Source: Bradyrhizobium sp. 1
GTDB lineage: Bacteria > Pseudomonadota > Alphaproteobacteria > Rhizobiales > Xanthobacteraceae
Assembly (NCBI RefSeq): GCF_023073315.1
Contig: NZ_JADPJH010000011.1
Location: 104,494 to 168,493 of the forward strand
DNA: 64,000 nucleotides
Direction of reading: 5' to 3'
In this document: positions 63,111-64,000 of the stretch, piece by piece
Position numbering within the stretch: position 1 is the first letter of the stretch
How the letters are laid out: each line of letters begins with the position of its first letter
Notes under the pieces: generated by a model
What the model was told of the DNA's origin: nothing
The model's database searches: none
What the model saw: the letters and a program-made list of their open reading frames with translations, nothing else
Made by a program: the position numbers and the translations under genes

Positions 63111-64000
63111 CTAGTTGATCGACCGGATCAAATTCTTGATCTTCTCGGCGTGGGGGCCGAGCTCCTTGGCGAGCTTGTCGAGATAGGGATCGGCGATCGC
63201 CGCGAAGCTCTTCTTGTCGACGTTGTCGACGACCTTGACGCCCAGCTTCTTCAGCTTCTCGGCCGCGGCCCGCTCGAGGTCGAACGCCTTCGCCGGCTCC
63301 TTGGTGCTAACCTCGTTGGCCGCGGTCTGCACCCAGCCCTTCTGTTCGGCCGAGAGGCTCTGCCAGAGCTTGTCGGAGACGAACACCAGCGCGTTGTTGG
63401 CCTCGTGCTCGGTGATGTTCAGCACCGGCGCCACCTCGTAGTGCTTGTTGACGAGGTAGACGTTGATGCTGTTCTCGGCGACGTCGACGACGCCGGTCTG
63501 CAAGCTCGTGTAGACGCTACCGAATGGCATGTGCACGGTCTGGGCGCCATAGGCCGGGAACATGGTGTCCTCGGTCGCCGTCGCCTGCACGCGGATCTTC
63601 AGGCCCTTGATGTCGCCGACATTGTGAATCTCTTTCTTGGAGTACATGTGGCGCACACCCTGCGAACCCGTGCCGATGACATGCAGGCCCTGCGTGGTCT
63701 CGTCGATCATGGTCTTGAGCGCTTCGAACACTTTGGGGTCGGCGAGCCCCTTGATCACGTGGTTTTCGTCGCGGAACAGATAGTGCAGCGACATGACGCC
63801 AGCTTGCGGCGAGATTGTCGCGGTGTTGGCCGAGGAGACGATCGAGAATTCGACGTCACCGGCCTTGACCAGTTGGAGCACCTGCGGCTCCTGCCCGAGC
63901 TGCGCGCCGGGATACTGATCGATGATCATGGTGCCCTTGCTCAATTCCTTGAGCTTGTCGGCAAAGAGGTCACCCGCGATGGAATAGCCGGTGTTGCGCG
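63111..64000 (-). CDS. TRAP transporter substrate-binding protein, DctP type (partial)
   Basis: About 296 codons of a periplasmic TRAP binding protein; the 5' end, including signal peptide, lies beyond the window. The visible part has LFADKLKELSKGTMIIDQYPGAQLGQE, a family pattern, and GLKIRVQATATEDTMFPAYGAQTVHMPFGSVYTSLQTGVVDVAENSI, in which the arginine after IRV binds the carboxylate in known members. The frame continues open past the right edge, so I treat it as truncated by the window, not as a pseudogene. It is the first gene of the dctP-Q-M set. Confidence 0.9.
   Translation of the reverse strand, partial: RNTGYSIAGDLFADKLKELSKGTMIIDQYPGAQLGQEPQVLQLVKAGDVEFSIVSSANTATISPQAGVMSLHYLFRDENHVIKGLADPKVFEALKTMIDETTQGLHVIGTGSQGVRHMYSKKEIHNVGDIKGLKIRVQATATEDTMFPAYGAQTVHMPFGSVYTSLQTGVVDVAENSINVYLVNKHYEVAPVLNITEHEANNALVFVSDKLWQSLSAEQKGWVQTAANEVSTKEPAKAFDLERAAAEKLKKLGVKVVDNVDKKSFAAIADPYLDKLAKELGPHAEKIKNLIRSIN

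Overview
The window reads as chromosomal DNA of a Bradyrhizobium-like alphaproteobacterium. The GC content is high, genes are dense and often joined by ATGA or GTGA overlaps, and solute uptake systems are abundant: two oligopeptide-type ABC importers, one NitT/TauT-type ABC importer, one TRAP system and an orphan substrate-binding protein. Several families of palindromic intergenic repeats typical of that genus (recognised from memory) occur. No rRNA, tRNA, CRISPR array, transposase or phage gene was seen.

Layout. 0-6.9 kb: alpha/beta hydrolase, DUF445 membrane protein, phasin, and a class III PHA synthase operon (very short PhaE-like subunit, PhaC, GNAT), then a hydrolase and a secreted NTF2-like protein. 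6.9-14.6 kb (minus strand): a lipid-oriented operon with DUF6489, lipase-like hydrolase, WS/DGAT acyltransferase, epoxide-hydrolase-like protein, a self-sufficient CYP102/BM3-type P450 and a spermidine-synthase-like protein. 15-28.7 kb (plus strand): two complete Dpp/Opp-type ABC importers around a gamma-glutamyltransferase-like protein and a DUF1028 protein. 28.8-34.9 kb (minus): a signalling operon of Tat-exported orphan binding protein, Cache-HAMP-GAF histidine kinase, single-domain response regulator, receiver-adenylate cyclase and an unassigned protein. 35-40.1 kb (minus): TetR-adaptor-RND efflux operon ending in a clear intrinsic terminator.

40.2-45.5 kb: a two-subunit TPP-dependent decarboxylase, a divergent P450, ornithine aminotransferase and a PPi-type phosphofructokinase. 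45.6-46.4 kb: a HigBA-like toxin-antitoxin pair with a perfect 16-bp operator, beside a decayed copy of part of the neighbouring isomerase gene. 46.6-54.0 kb (minus): NitT-type ABC importer followed by enolase-superfamily, Gfo/Idh/MocA, DUF993 and sugar-isomerase genes, together resembling uptake plus a four-enzyme catabolic route for an unidentified sugar or sugar acid. 54.3-64 kb: TetR regulator, two-domain VOC protein, two PfkB-family kinases, ferredoxin reductase-like protein, a PaaG-like crotonase with a histidine phosphatase, and a TRAP transporter whose binding-protein gene runs off the right edge.

The best candidates for undescribed systems are the orphan binding protein/kinase/cyclase operon, the NitT-linked catabolic operon, the paired peptide importers enclosing Ntn-type enzymes, and the BM3-WS/DGAT operon. 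Functions are assigned from protein motifs and gene context read by eye; nothing was searched against a database.
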